From: Bradyrhizobium sp. CCBAU 51627
GTDB lineage: Bacteria > Pseudomonadota > Alphaproteobacteria > Rhizobiales > Xanthobacteraceae
Assembly (NCBI RefSeq): GCF_028128765.1
Contig: NZ_LBJG01000089.1
Coordinates: 151,587 to 215,586, forward strand
Length of the DNA stretch: 64,000 nt
Direction of reading: 5' to 3'
The notes under the pieces are model-generated. The model ran no database searches, was not told the origin of the DNA, and saw only the letters and a list, made by a program, of their open reading frames with translations. The translations under genes and the position numbers were made by a program. Positions within the stretch are counted from its first letter, which is position 1. Each line of letters begins with the position of its first letter. Positions 34,092 to 42,941 of this stretch are shown in pieces.

Positions 34092-34544
34092 TTGGCGGTC
34101 AATATGTTGAACATCCAGGGTCTCGAAGCGCTGGAGCAGCATACTCCGGTGGTGATGCTGAACCTAATGCGTTTCCACGCGCGCTCGCGCGACGGGGAGG
34201 GCTCCGGATGGGATGCTTATTTGCGCTACAGCGCGATCACCGTACCCATGATCAAGGCGCGGGGCGGCACCCTGCTGTGGACCGGCGAGGCCAAGGCCGT
34301 CGTGCTCGGCCCTCACGCCGGCAACGATTGGGATTTCGTCGCGCTGGTCTACTATCCCACGGTCGCGGCGTTCCTCGACATGATGACGTCGGAGGCTTAC
34401 GAGCGAGAAGCAGATCCGCATCGCGTCAACGGCTGTGCCGAGCACGTCATCATCGCGACGAGCGAGGCGTACAGCAAATTCAGGAGTGCATCTGCTTCCG
34501 CGACGCCACGAACACGCCCGACAGCACCAGCGCGAAGCCGATGA
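34092..34544 (+). CDS. DUF1330 domain-containing protein
   Basis: The product is 150 aa. The core VVMLNLMRFHARS... and IIATSEAYSKF match the DUF1330 dimeric alpha-beta fold, related to EthD-like ferredoxin-fold proteins of unknown function. I chose the TTG at 34092 because it follows a perfect AGGAGG at 34081-34086 with 5 bases spacing. The ATG at 34065 lies before this site, and the ATG at 34104 is too far from it. The last about 20 residues are Ala/Arg/Pro-rich and are encoded within the 3' end of the convergent transporter gene (overlap 34480-34544), so the functional domain probably ends earlier. Confidence 0.75.
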   Translation: MAVNMLNIQGLEALEQHTPVVMLNLMRFHARSRDGEGSGWDAYLRYSAITVPMIKARGGTLLWTGEAKAVVLGPHAGNDWDFVALVYYPTVAAFLDMMTSEAYEREADPHRVNGCAEHVIIATSEAYSKFRSASASATPRTRPTAPARSR

Positions 34545-35415
34545 AGTGGAAGGCCTGCGGGCGCTCGCCCAGGAAGGCCATGGCCATGATCGAGCCGAAC
34601 ACCGGTACGACGTGGAAGAACGGCGCGGCGCGGTTGGCGCCGATCAGCCGGACGCCGCGGTTGAAGCAGAGGTAGGCGAGCGTCGAGGGAAACACCGCGA
34701 CATAGAACAAGGTGAGCAGGTTCGGTCCGTCGAGCTTCATCACCGGACGCGCCGACAATTCCCAGATCTCCAGCGGAATCAGGCAGGCGGCACCGGCGCC
34801 GAAGGTGAAGGCGAGGAATGACAGGCCGTGGATCGGCGGTCGCTTCAAGGTCAGCACCGAATAGAGTGCGAAGATGATCAGCGCGACGATGAAGATCAGG
34901 TCGCCCTTGTTGAAGGCGATATTCGACAGCGTGGTGATATCGCCATGCAGCAGGATGATCAGCACGCCGCACATCGAGAGAGCTACGCCGAAGGCCTGCG
35001 CCGCGGTGAGGCGGATGCCAAGGATAACCAGCGACCACAGCGCCACGACCAGCGGCGCGGCCGACTGCAGCAGCAGTGTGTTGAGTGCCTGGGTGTACTC
35101 CAGCGCCCAATATTGCAGGGTGTTGAACGCGCCGATGCCGGTGATCGAGACCACGATCATCAGCCACAGCTTTTTGCGGATCGCCGGCCAGTCCTGGGCG
35201 AGATGTTTCCGGGCGAACGGCAGCACCAGCAGGAAGGCGAAGAACCAGCGCAGGAAGGAGAGCGTCACCGGCGGGATGTGGCCGGCGGCAAGCCGCCCGA
35301 CAATTGCATTGCCGGCCCAGCACAGCGCGGTGATGCTGAGCAGGAGATAAGGCTGGTTGGCAATCCAGTGCTGGCCGGATGTTTCGGCGCTCGTGGTCTG
35401 GCCGGTGGCGGACAT
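34480..35415 (-). CDS. EamA/DMT-family transporter (paralogue 2)
   Basis: The product is 311 aa with ten predicted helices. It starts at the ATG at 35415 (MSATGQTTS) and has the same architecture and many identical segments as the transporter at 33063-33998, including NQPYLLLS near the start and PSTLAYL near the end. The two lie on the same strand with only a DUF1330 gene between them, which suggests a local duplication. The N-terminal soluble tail has diverged. The substrate is unknown. Confidence 0.86.
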   Translation of the reverse strand: MSATGQTTSAETSGQHWIANQPYLLLSITALCWAGNAIVGRLAAGHIPPVTLSFLRWFFAFLLVLPFARKHLAQDWPAIRKKLWLMIVVSITGIGAFNTLQYWALEYTQALNTLLLQSAAPLVVALWSLVILGIRLTAAQAFGVALSMCGVLIILLHGDITTLSNIAFNKGDLIFIVALIIFALYSVLTLKRPPIHGLSFLAFTFGAGAACLIPLEIWELSARPVMKLDGPNLLTLFYVAVFPSTLAYLCFNRGVRLIGANRAAPFFHVVPVFGSIMAMAFLGERPQAFHFIGFALVLSGVFVASRKQMHS

Positions 35416-35543
35416 CGTGATTGTTGTGGCCCCGCGTCATGCGCCGAGCCTCGGCCCGGCGGATGTTCGGGCCGTCCCATGGCCCGGCACGGTCCAAAGA
35501 CACGGAAATTGGCCCGATATCAATGGGGCGGGGCGCATCGCCT

Positions 35544-38066
35544 CTATGCGGACGATGCGCAGGAACCTCGGCTCCTGCGCCCCGCGCGGATCGCGAACGA
35601 CTTCAACAGCTCGGCGCAGGCTAGATAGACGACGACCAGAAGCGCGATGCCGGCCGTCATGATCGGTGGCGGCGCGACGAAGCCGAACCAGGCCCCCAGC
35701 GGCGTGAATGGCAGGACCATCGCGACGAGCAGTGCGACCAGCGAGGAGGCGGCGAGCGCGGGATCCGGCCAGTTGCGCCACGGTCGCCCGTTGGTGCGGA
35801 TGACGAAGATGACCAGGATCTGTGTCGCCATGGATTCGACGAACCAGGCGGTGCGGAATTCGTCCGGCGAAGCCTGGAACAGGTAGAGCAGCGCGCCGAA
35901 GGTCAGGAAGTCGAACAGCGACGACAGCGGTCCCATGATTGCGGCGAAGCGCACCAGTCGCGTCATGCTCCACACCTGCGGCTGCGCGGTCGCCTGAGCC
36001 GAGACGCGGTCGAAGGGAATGCCGAGCTCGGACAGGTCATAGAGCAGATTGTTGAGCAGGATCTGCGTCGGCAGCATCGGCAGGAACGGCAGCGCGATCG
36101 AGGCCGCCGCCATCGACAGCATGTTGCCGAAGTTCGAGCTTGCGCCCATGCGGACATATTTGAGGATGTTGGCGAAGGTCCGCCTTCCTTCCTCGACACC
36201 GTCGGCGACGACCTCGAGATCAGACGCGAGCAGGATCATGTCTGCGGCGGCCTGTGCCACGCCGGTTGCGCCGTCGACCGACAGGCCGACATCGGCGACC
36301 TTCAGGGCTGGTGCGTCGTTGATGCCGTCGCCGAGGAAACCGACCACCTCCTTCCCCGCCTGCAGCGCCTTGACGATGCGCGACTTCTGATCCGGCGCGA
36401 GCCGGCCGAACGCATCGGTCGAACGCACCTGGACGACGAGTGCCTCGTCGCTCAGCTCGGCAATCTCGGACCCCGACAGCACGCGTTCGGCATCGAGTCC
36501 GACCAGACCGGCAAGCCGCTTTACCACCACGGGATCGTCGCCCGACAGGATCTTGAGGCTGATGCCGCTTGCCGCGAGCCGGGCGATCGCAGCTGCGGCC
36601 GTCGGCTTGGGCGGATCGGCGAAGGCGCAAAAGCCTTCGAAAACGAGGTCGGTCTCGTCGTCCGTTTCGACGTCGCGCAAGCCGCCGTTCCATGACCGGG
36701 AGGCGACGGCCACGGCGCGCAGACCTTCGGTCGCGAGCTCATGTACGCGGGCCGCCGCCGCTTTGCGTGCCTGCTCGTCCATCGCGCACAATGCGAGCAC
36801 GGCCTCCGGCGCGCCCTTGACGATCAGGAGCGCGCCTTCGGGACCGGTTGCGAGCACCGAACCCAACCGGCGCGAGAAGTCGAAGGCCTGTCGTCCCGCC
36901 AGCGTCCAGCCCTGGGCGGCGTCGGGCCGGCCGGCGACGAGCGCGGCATCGAGTGCGCCGCGATCGCCGCCGAGCGAGGCCGCGATGGCGCCGAGCCGCG
37001 CGGCGCGGGCGTCGTCCTTGCCCGCGGCATCGAGGCTTCCTGCAAGCGTGATCTCGGCCGAGGTCAGCGTGCCCGTCTTGTCCGTGCACAGCACCGTCAT
37101 GGCGCCGAGATCGTGGATCGCGGCAAGCCGCTTCACGATCACCTTGCGCCCGGCCATGCGTAGCGCGCCGCGCGACAGCGTCACCGTGGTGATCATCGGC
37201 AGCAGTTCCGGCGTCAGCCCGACGGCGAGGGCGACGGCAAACAGCAGCGAGTCGAGCACGGGTCGGCCGAACACGACGCGGACGGTGAGCACGACCAGCA
37301 CCAGCGCCAGGGTGGCGCGCGCAATCACGAGGCCGAATTCGCGCAAGTCGCGCTCGAACGGCGAGGGCGCCTGCGTTTCGGCGAGCGCGGAGGCCGCCGC
37401 TCCGAACACCGTGTCGCGACCGGTCCGGACCACGAGTGCAATTGCTTCGCCGGTCTGCGCCACGGCGCCGCGGAACAGTGCATTCGATGTGTCGTCGGGT
37501 CCGCTGGCGGTGCCGGCGTGCTTCTGTACGGGATAGGGTTCGCCGGTGAGCGCGGCTTCGCCCGCGGTGAAGGCCCTGGCTTCCAGGATCAGCGCGTCGG
37601 CGGGAATGATGTCGCCGGCGCGGACGCGCAGGATGTCGCCTGGAACGACGTGATCCACCTCGACCTCGCGAAAGTTTCCGTCGCGCCTGACCTCGGCCTT
37701 GAGCGCGACGGAGCGGCGCAGGATCTCGGCGGCGCGGACCGCATGGCCCTCCTGGACGGTGTCGAGTCCGATCGAAAGCGCGAGAATCAGCACGATGATG
37801 AGCCCGCCGATCTCGTCGCCGGTCAGCATCGAGATGGTGCCGGCCACCAGGAGGATCATTGACAGCGGCTCGAGCAGCCGGCGCAGGATCGCGCGCGCCG
37901 CGCCCTCGATGCGCGGTGGCGCATCGCTGTTCGGTCCGAACCGGTCGAGCCGTTTGGCCGCCTCGGCCGCGGTCAGGCCCGTGAGCCCGCAGCGGAGGTA
38001 GCTGCAGAGATCGGGCGGGGACAGACGCCAGAAATGGGTGTCAGGACGGCTTTGATTTTCCGGCAA
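35544..38066 (-). CDS. mgtA: Magnesium-type P-type ATPase (MgtA-like)
   Basis: The product is 840 aa. It should move Mg2+ (or a similar divalent cation) inward across the cytoplasmic membrane. The actuator motif LTGEP is at residues 173-177, the membrane motif VGLTPELLPMI at about 282-292 (typical of the P-IIIB Mg class), the phosphorylation site DKTGTLT at 329-335 and the hinge GDGINDAP at 579-586. It is slightly shorter than E. coli MgtA (about 900 aa). I see no mgtA-type leader ORF or riboswitch, but the short gap upstream (38067-38246) contains a weak TTG-N8-CAA box, so low-oxygen control is possible. Confidence 0.88.
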   Translation of the reverse strand: MPENQSRPDTHFWRLSPPDLCSYLRCGLTGLTAAEAAKRLDRFGPNSDAPPRIEGAARAILRRLLEPLSMILLVAGTISMLTGDEIGGLIIVLILALSIGLDTVQEGHAVRAAEILRRSVALKAEVRRDGNFREVEVDHVVPGDILRVRAGDIIPADALILEARAFTAGEAALTGEPYPVQKHAGTASGPDDTSNALFRGAVAQTGEAIALVVRTGRDTVFGAAASALAETQAPSPFERDLREFGLVIARATLALVLVVLTVRVVFGRPVLDSLLFAVALAVGLTPELLPMITTVTLSRGALRMAGRKVIVKRLAAIHDLGAMTVLCTDKTGTLTSAEITLAGSLDAAGKDDARAARLGAIAASLGGDRGALDAALVAGRPDAAQGWTLAGRQAFDFSRRLGSVLATGPEGALLIVKGAPEAVLALCAMDEQARKAAAARVHELATEGLRAVAVASRSWNGGLRDVETDDETDLVFEGFCAFADPPKPTAAAAIARLAASGISLKILSGDDPVVVKRLAGLVGLDAERVLSGSEIAELSDEALVVQVRSTDAFGRLAPDQKSRIVKALQAGKEVVGFLGDGINDAPALKVADVGLSVDGATGVAQAAADMILLASDLEVVADGVEEGRRTFANILKYVRMGASSNFGNMLSMAAASIALPFLPMLPTQILLNNLLYDLSELGIPFDRVSAQATAQPQVWSMTRLVRFAAIMGPLSSLFDFLTFGALLYLFQASPDEFRTAWFVESMATQILVIFVIRTNGRPWRNWPDPALAASSLVALLVAMVLPFTPLGAWFGFVAPPPIMTAGIALLVVVYLACAELLKSFAIRAGRRSRGSCASSA

Positions 38067-38126
38067 ACGCAGCTCCCGGTATCAGCGTCTCATGGCGGCA
38101 GATGCATCTAAATTCGGCGTAACCTC

Positions 38127-38140
38127 TTGACCTAGAACAA
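38127..38140. promoter_or_regulatory. Weak FNR/FixK-type box between the P-type ATPase and exporter genes
   Basis: TTGACCTAGAACAA matches TTG-N8-CAA but has less symmetric inner bases than the sites near nirK and nap. Its centre is 67 bases from the ATPase gene's ATG and 113 bases from the exporter's first ATG. It could also be a chance match. Confidence 0.35.
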
Positions 38141-38246
38141 TATCGATTTTCGACGTCACGTTAGCGTCGCGGCCAATCAATCGGGTTGCGCCGAGCCCTC
38201 GAGGCCGGGATCCGGCGGCCGGCGGCGCGCGTTGCGGGACGATGTC

Positions 38247-39515
38247 ATGGTCGAACAAGCTATCGTCCTGACACAGCACGGGCGATGGTTTTCCGTCACC
38301 AGGCTGTGGTCGGGATTTCTCAGTCACAAATGGTTCATCCTCGCGGCGACGGCGCTGCTCGGGTTCGGTGTCTGGCAGGGTGCGCGGGTGTTGCTCGGGC
38401 CCGCAATTGTGGTGGACCAGGTCAAGCTCGGCCGCCTCGTCGAGACGGTTGTGGCCAGTGGGCATGTCGAAACGCCTTATCGCGTCGAGATCGGCAGCCA
38501 GATCACCGGCACGGTAGAGGACGTGCTGGTCCAGCAAGGTGAAAAGGTCACCAAGGGCCAGCCTCTGATCTCCCTGGAGTCCCGTGAACTGAGAGCGACC
38601 ATGGTGCAGGCGCAGGGCGCCGTGGCGCAGGCGGAGGCGCGCATCAAGCAGCTCGAGGAACTGACCCTGCCATCGGCCAGGGAGGCGCTGACCCAGGCAC
38701 AGGCGACGCTGCTCAACGCCCAGCAGACCTTTGACCGCACCGCCCAGCTCGAACGCAACGGCTATGCGACACGGGCCGCGCTCGATGATGCCCAGAAGAC
38801 TCTCGACGTCGCGCGCGCGGCGATGCGTTCGGCACAATTCCAGGTCTATACGGCGAGTCCCGGCGGCAGCGACTATGTGATGGCGCAGACCCAGGCCAAC
38901 CAGGCGCGGGCCAATCTCGACACCGCGGAGTCGCGGCTCGGCTATGCGACCATCATGGCTCCCCGCGATGGTGTCCTGATCTCGCGCAGTGTCGAGCGCG
39001 GCACGGTCGTGCAGCCCGGCAAGGCCCTGCTGGTGCTTGCGCCGGCCGGCGACGTGCAGCTCGTGCTGCAGATCGACGAACGCAATCTCGGCAAGATCTC
39101 GCTCGGGCAGAAGGCGCTGGCGTCCGCCGACGCCTATCCGGACCGGCGTTTCCCGGCCACGATCACCTATATCAACCCCGGCGTCGATATTTCGCGCGCC
39201 TCCGTCGAGGTCAAGCTGACCGTCGCCGATCCGCCGGATTATCTGCGCCAGGACATGACCGTGTCGGTCGATGTCGAGGTTGCCGCTCGCGACAATGCGC
39301 TGACCCTGCCGCTGCGCTCGGTGCACGACGTGCTGTCGGGACACCCATGGGTGCTCGGCATCAAGGACGGACGCGCCAGTCAGCGACCGGTGAGGATCGG
39401 GCTGCGCGGCAACAACCAGGTCGAGATCATCGACGGTCTTGCCGCCGGCGACGTTGCGATCCCGCAGAGTTCCGGCGTCCTGACCGGACAGCGCGTGCGA
39501 CCCGTGCTGCAATGA
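38247..39515 (+). CDS. HlyD-family periplasmic adaptor (DevB/MacA-like)
   Basis: The product is 422 aa with an N-terminal transmembrane helix (WFILAATALLGFGVWQGARV). A biotinyl-lipoyl-like domain (VEIGSQITGTVEDVLVQQGEKVTKGQPL), a coiled-coil hairpin rich in Gln/Ala, and a beta-barrel domain follow. It should link an inner-membrane ABC exporter to an outer-membrane channel. The ATG at 38247 follows GCGGGACGATGTC. Its stop overlaps the permease start. The order adaptor-permease-ATPase is that of DevBCA exporters. Confidence 0.88.
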   Translation: MVEQAIVLTQHGRWFSVTRLWSGFLSHKWFILAATALLGFGVWQGARVLLGPAIVVDQVKLGRLVETVVASGHVETPYRVEIGSQITGTVEDVLVQQGEKVTKGQPLISLESRELRATMVQAQGAVAQAEARIKQLEELTLPSAREALTQAQATLLNAQQTFDRTAQLERNGYATRAALDDAQKTLDVARAAMRSAQFQVYTASPGGSDYVMAQTQANQARANLDTAESRLGYATIMAPRDGVLISRSVERGTVVQPGKALLVLAPAGDVQLVLQIDERNLGKISLGQKALASADAYPDRRFPATITYINPGVDISRASVEVKLTVADPPDYLRQDMTVSVDVEVAARDNALTLPLRSVHDVLSGHPWVLGIKDGRASQRPVRIGLRGNNQVEIIDGLAAGDVAIPQSSGVLTGQRVRPVLQ

Positions 39516-40738
39516 ACCGCTGGCTGCCGATCGAATGGACCATGGCCGTGCGCTTCCTGCGCGAAGGCCGGCTGCAGACCATCTTCATCATCGGCGGCAT
39601 CTCGATCGGCGTCGGCGTCATCGTCTTCATGTCGGCGATGCTCGCCGGGCTTCAGGCGAATTTCATCAAGCGCGTCTTGACCTCGCAGCCGCAGATCCAG
39701 CTGCTCTCGCCGGATCAGATCGCGCGCCCGCTGCGCAACACCGCGGGCGAGATCGAGGACGCAGTCGTCCAGCGCCCGAGCCAGCGGGTGATCTCGATCG
39801 ATCAATGGCCGAAGATCAGGGCGCAGATGCAGGCGATGCCCGAGATCGTCACGGTATCGCCGACGATCCTGGGCTCGGTGCTCGCGGTGCGCGGCGATGC
39901 CAGCCGCTCGGTGAACCTGTCGGGTGTCGAGCCGGATTCCTACTTCAAGATCGTCAAGGTTCCCGACTATATCGTGGCCGGCGAGCCTCGCCTGACCAGC
40001 GAGGACATCATCATCGGCACCGAGCTCGCGAAGGATCTCGGCGCGACCGTCGGCGACAAGCTCAACATTCGCGCCGCGTCCGGCGCCATGCGCGTGCTCA
40101 CGATCTCGGGCATCGTCGATCTCGGCAACAAGGGCGTCAACCAGCGCGTCTGCTACGCCGCGCTCCGGACCGCGCAGTCGCTGCTCGGCATGATCGGCGG
40201 CGTCACCACGATCGATATCACCGTCGGCGACATCTATGCGGCCGAGGACATCGCCCAGCGCATCCAGGCCGCCAACGTGGTCGAGGCCGACAGCTGGATC
40301 AGGACCAACGCCCAGTTCTTTACCGCGGTGCAGGCCCAGCAGAATACCAACACGCTGATCCGCCTGTTCGTCGGCCTATCGGTGGCCTTCGGCATCGCGG
40401 CGGTGCTCATCGTCTCGGTGATCCAGCGCTCGAAGGATATCGGCATCCTGCGTGCGATGGGAACCTCGCGTGGCCAGGTCCTGCGCGTCTTCCTACTCCA
40501 GGGCGGCCTGCTTGGCTTCGTCGGTTCGCTGTTCGGCGCGGCGATGGGCGCATTTGCACTGGTCTATTGGCATTCGGTGGCCCGCCAAGCCGACGGCACC
40601 GAATTGTTTCCGCTGATCCTGGAGCGATCCCTGTTCATTTATACGGCATTGCTCGCCACCGGCACCGGCATCCTGGCCGCGATGGCGCCGGCGATCCGTG
40701 CGGCCAAACTCGATCCGGTGGTGGCGATCCGTGGCTGA
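39512..40738 (+). CDS. FtsX/MacB-type ABC exporter permease (DevC-like)
   Basis: The product is 408 aa with four helices: one near the N-terminus (IFIIGGISIGVGVIVFMSAM), then a large MacB-type periplasmic domain of about 230 residues, then three C-terminal helices including LIRLFVGLSVAFGIAAVLIV. The ATG overlaps the adaptor stop (ATGA), and its own stop overlaps the ATPase start by eight bases. It works by mechanotransmission rather than as a channel (family knowledge). The cargo is unknown. Confidence 0.88.
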   Translation: MNRWLPIEWTMAVRFLREGRLQTIFIIGGISIGVGVIVFMSAMLAGLQANFIKRVLTSQPQIQLLSPDQIARPLRNTAGEIEDAVVQRPSQRVISIDQWPKIRAQMQAMPEIVTVSPTILGSVLAVRGDASRSVNLSGVEPDSYFKIVKVPDYIVAGEPRLTSEDIIIGTELAKDLGATVGDKLNIRAASGAMRVLTISGIVDLGNKGVNQRVCYAALRTAQSLLGMIGGVTTIDITVGDIYAAEDIAQRIQAANVVEADSWIRTNAQFFTAVQAQQNTNTLIRLFVGLSVAFGIAAVLIVSVIQRSKDIGILRAMGTSRGQVLRVFLLQGGLLGFVGSLFGAAMGAFALVYWHSVARQADGTELFPLILERSLFIYTALLATGTGILAAMAPAIRAAKLDPVVAIRG

Positions 40739-41414
40739 TGCGATCCTGAAGCTCGAACGGGTATGCAAGGCGTATAATGTCGGCCTGCCGACCGAGACCG
40801 AAGTGCTGCACGACATCGATCTCGAGCTCGACCACGGCGAGTTTCTCGCCCTGATCGGCCCCTCGGGATCCGGCAAGAGCACGCTGCTCAACATCGTGGG
40901 GCTGCTCGATCGTCCGACCTCGGGCCGGCTCTCGATCAAGGGCCACGATACCGCCTCGCTCGGCGACGCCGAAATCACCCGCCTGCGCGGCCATACCATC
41001 GGCTTCGTGTTCCAGTATCACCTCCTGATCTCGGCTTTCACGGCGCGTGAGAACGTCATGATGCCGATGCTGGTCGATCGCGGCTTCCCGAGCGCGGAGA
41101 TCGAGGTGCGGGCCGACCGCTTGCTGGCGCAGGTGGGATTGGAGAAATTCGCCGGCAATCTCGCCAACAACATGTCGGGCGGCCAGCAGCAGCGGGTGGC
41201 GGTGGCGCGCGCGCTCGCCATGGGGCCGGACCTCGTGCTGGCGGACGAGCCGACCGGAAATCTCGACACCAGATCGGCGGATGCCGTGTTCGAGCTGATG
41301 CGGCAGGTCAATCGCGACAGCGGAACGAGCTTCCTGCTCGTCACCCACAATATGGACCTGGCGCAGCGCTGCGACCGCATCATCGAAGTGATCGACGGCC
41401 GCATCCGCGCCTAA
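40731..41414 (+). CDS. ABC exporter ATPase (DevA/MacB-ATPase-like)
   Basis: The product is 227 aa from a GTG start at 40731 inside the end of the permease gene. Walker A GPSGSGKST is at residues 43-51. Also present are the signature MSGGQQQRVAVARALA, Walker B LVLADEPTGNLD and the switch LVTHNMDLA. It is of the LolD/MacB class. It closes the three-gene exporter operon. The 197-base gap that follows shows no obvious intrinsic terminator before purA. Confidence 0.9.
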   Translation: MADAILKLERVCKAYNVGLPTETEVLHDIDLELDHGEFLALIGPSGSGKSTLLNIVGLLDRPTSGRLSIKGHDTASLGDAEITRLRGHTIGFVFQYHLLISAFTARENVMMPMLVDRGFPSAEIEVRADRLLAQVGLEKFAGNLANNMSGGQQQRVAVARALAMGPDLVLADEPTGNLDTRSADAVFELMRQVNRDSGTSFLLVTHNMDLAQRCDRIIEVIDGRIRA

Positions 41415-41611
41415 CGTCGTAGAAGGCGCCCGGCAAGACGGATTTTTAGGGGATATCAAAGGCTTGGATCGCGTATTGGGCCCGAAAAAAGCCCCGTTCT
41501 TGCTTGCCTAGATGGGCTGCATCCTTTATCCGGTTGGCTGCCTCGCGCGCGAGCGGCCCCGGCCGTGGATTGGCTGGGCGCATCTAAAATCTTCGAAGGG
41601 AATCCCCGCGA

Positions 41612-42904
41612 ATGGCCAATGTTGTCGTCGTCGGCGCCCAGTGGGGCGACGAAGGAAAGGGCAAGATCGTCGACTGGTTGTCGGAGCAGGCGGACATCGT
41701 CGTCCGCTTCCAGGGCGGCCATAACGCCGGCCATACGCTGGTCATCAACGGCAAGACCTACAAGCTGGCGCTGCTGCCCTCGGGCGTGCTGCGCGAGGGC
41801 AAGCTGTCGGTGATCGGCAACGGCGTGGTGTTCGATCCCGCCGCCTTCCTCGACGAGGTGACCAAGCTTCGCTCCCAGGGCGTCGCGGTCTCGCCGGAAA
41901 ATTTGCGCGTCGCCGAGAACGTCACCCTGATCCTGCCGCTGCATCGTGAGCTCGACGCCCTGCGCGAGTCCTCGAACGCGGCGACCGCGATCGGGACCAC
42001 CCGCCGCGGCATTGGACCTGCCTATGAGGACAAGGTCGGCCGCCGCGCCATCCGGCTGATGGACCTGGCCGATCTCGACACGCTGCCGCACAAGATCGAC
42101 CGGCTGCTCGCCCACCACAACGCGCTGCGTCGCGGTCTCGATCTGCCGGAGTTCGATGGCAAGGAGATTTTGAAGGAGCTGAGCGCGCTGGCGCCGCAGC
42201 TGCTGCCCTATGCCGAGACGGTGTGGCGTCTGCTCGACATCGAGCGGCGCGCCGGCAAGCGCATGCTGTTCGAGGGCGCGCAGGGCGCGCTGCTCGACGT
42301 CGACCACGGCACCTATCCCTACGTCACCTCGTCCAACACGGTGGCCGCGCAGGCCGCGACCGGGGCCGGCCTCGGGCCGGGCGCGGTCGGCTATGTGCTG
42401 GGTCTCTGCAAGGCCTATACGACCCGGGTCGGGCAGGGCCCGTTCCCGACCGAGCAAGACAACGAGACCGGCCGCAAGATCGGCGAACGCGGCCGCGAGT
42501 TCGGCACCAACACCGGCCGTCCGCGCCGCTGCGGCTGGTTCGATGCGGTGCTGGTCCGCCAGGCGGTCCGGACCTGCGGCATCAACGGGCTGGCGCTGAC
42601 CAAGCTCGACATCCTCGACGGTTTCGACACGATCGAGGTCTGCACGGGCTACAAGCTCGATGGCAAGGAGATCGACCATTTCCCGGCCGGCGAGGGCGCC
42701 CAGGCCAGGGTCGAGGCCATTTACGAGACCATCGAGGGCTGGAAAGAGCCGACCGCCAACGCCCGGTCCTGGGCCGACCTGCCGGCCCAGGCCATCAAAT
42801 ATGTCCGCCGTATCGAGGAATTGGTGGGGTGCCCGGTCGCCCTGCTTTCCACCAGCCCCGAACGCGAGGATACTATCCTGGTGCAAAATCCGTTTGAGGC
42901 TTAA
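41612..42904 (+). CDS. purA: Adenylosuccinate synthetase
   Basis: The product is 430 aa. It joins IMP and aspartate with GTP to form adenylosuccinate, the first committed step to AMP. The N-terminal phosphate loop VVVVGAQWGDEGKGKIVDWL is complete. Later signatures QGALLDVDHGTYPYVTSSNT and the GTP-binding TKLDILDGFD are present. Length is normal. It is a single housekeeping gene, and the 37-base gap to the next gene suggests possible co-transcription. Confidence 0.97.
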   Translation: MANVVVVGAQWGDEGKGKIVDWLSEQADIVVRFQGGHNAGHTLVINGKTYKLALLPSGVLREGKLSVIGNGVVFDPAAFLDEVTKLRSQGVAVSPENLRVAENVTLILPLHRELDALRESSNAATAIGTTRRGIGPAYEDKVGRRAIRLMDLADLDTLPHKIDRLLAHHNALRRGLDLPEFDGKEILKELSALAPQLLPYAETVWRLLDIERRAGKRMLFEGAQGALLDVDHGTYPYVTSSNTVAAQAATGAGLGPGAVGYVLGLCKAYTTRVGQGPFPTEQDNETGRKIGERGREFGTNTGRPRRCGWFDAVLVRQAVRTCGINGLALTKLDILDGFDTIEVCTGYKLDGKEIDHFPAGEGAQARVEAIYETIEGWKEPTANARSWADLPAQAIKYVRRIEELVGCPVALLSTSPEREDTILVQNPFEA

Positions 42905-42941
42905 CGATCTCTTACCAGGACGCGGGTATAGTTGAGTAGAA

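Noticed and set aside
38082..41459. Long antisense frames opposite the exporter operon
   Set aside because: The forward genes have clear HlyD, FtsX-type and ATPase motifs. The antisense frames are low-complexity shadows.
41456..42886. 476-codon frame antisense to purA
   Set aside because: It is a shadow of a conserved housekeeping gene; no motif.
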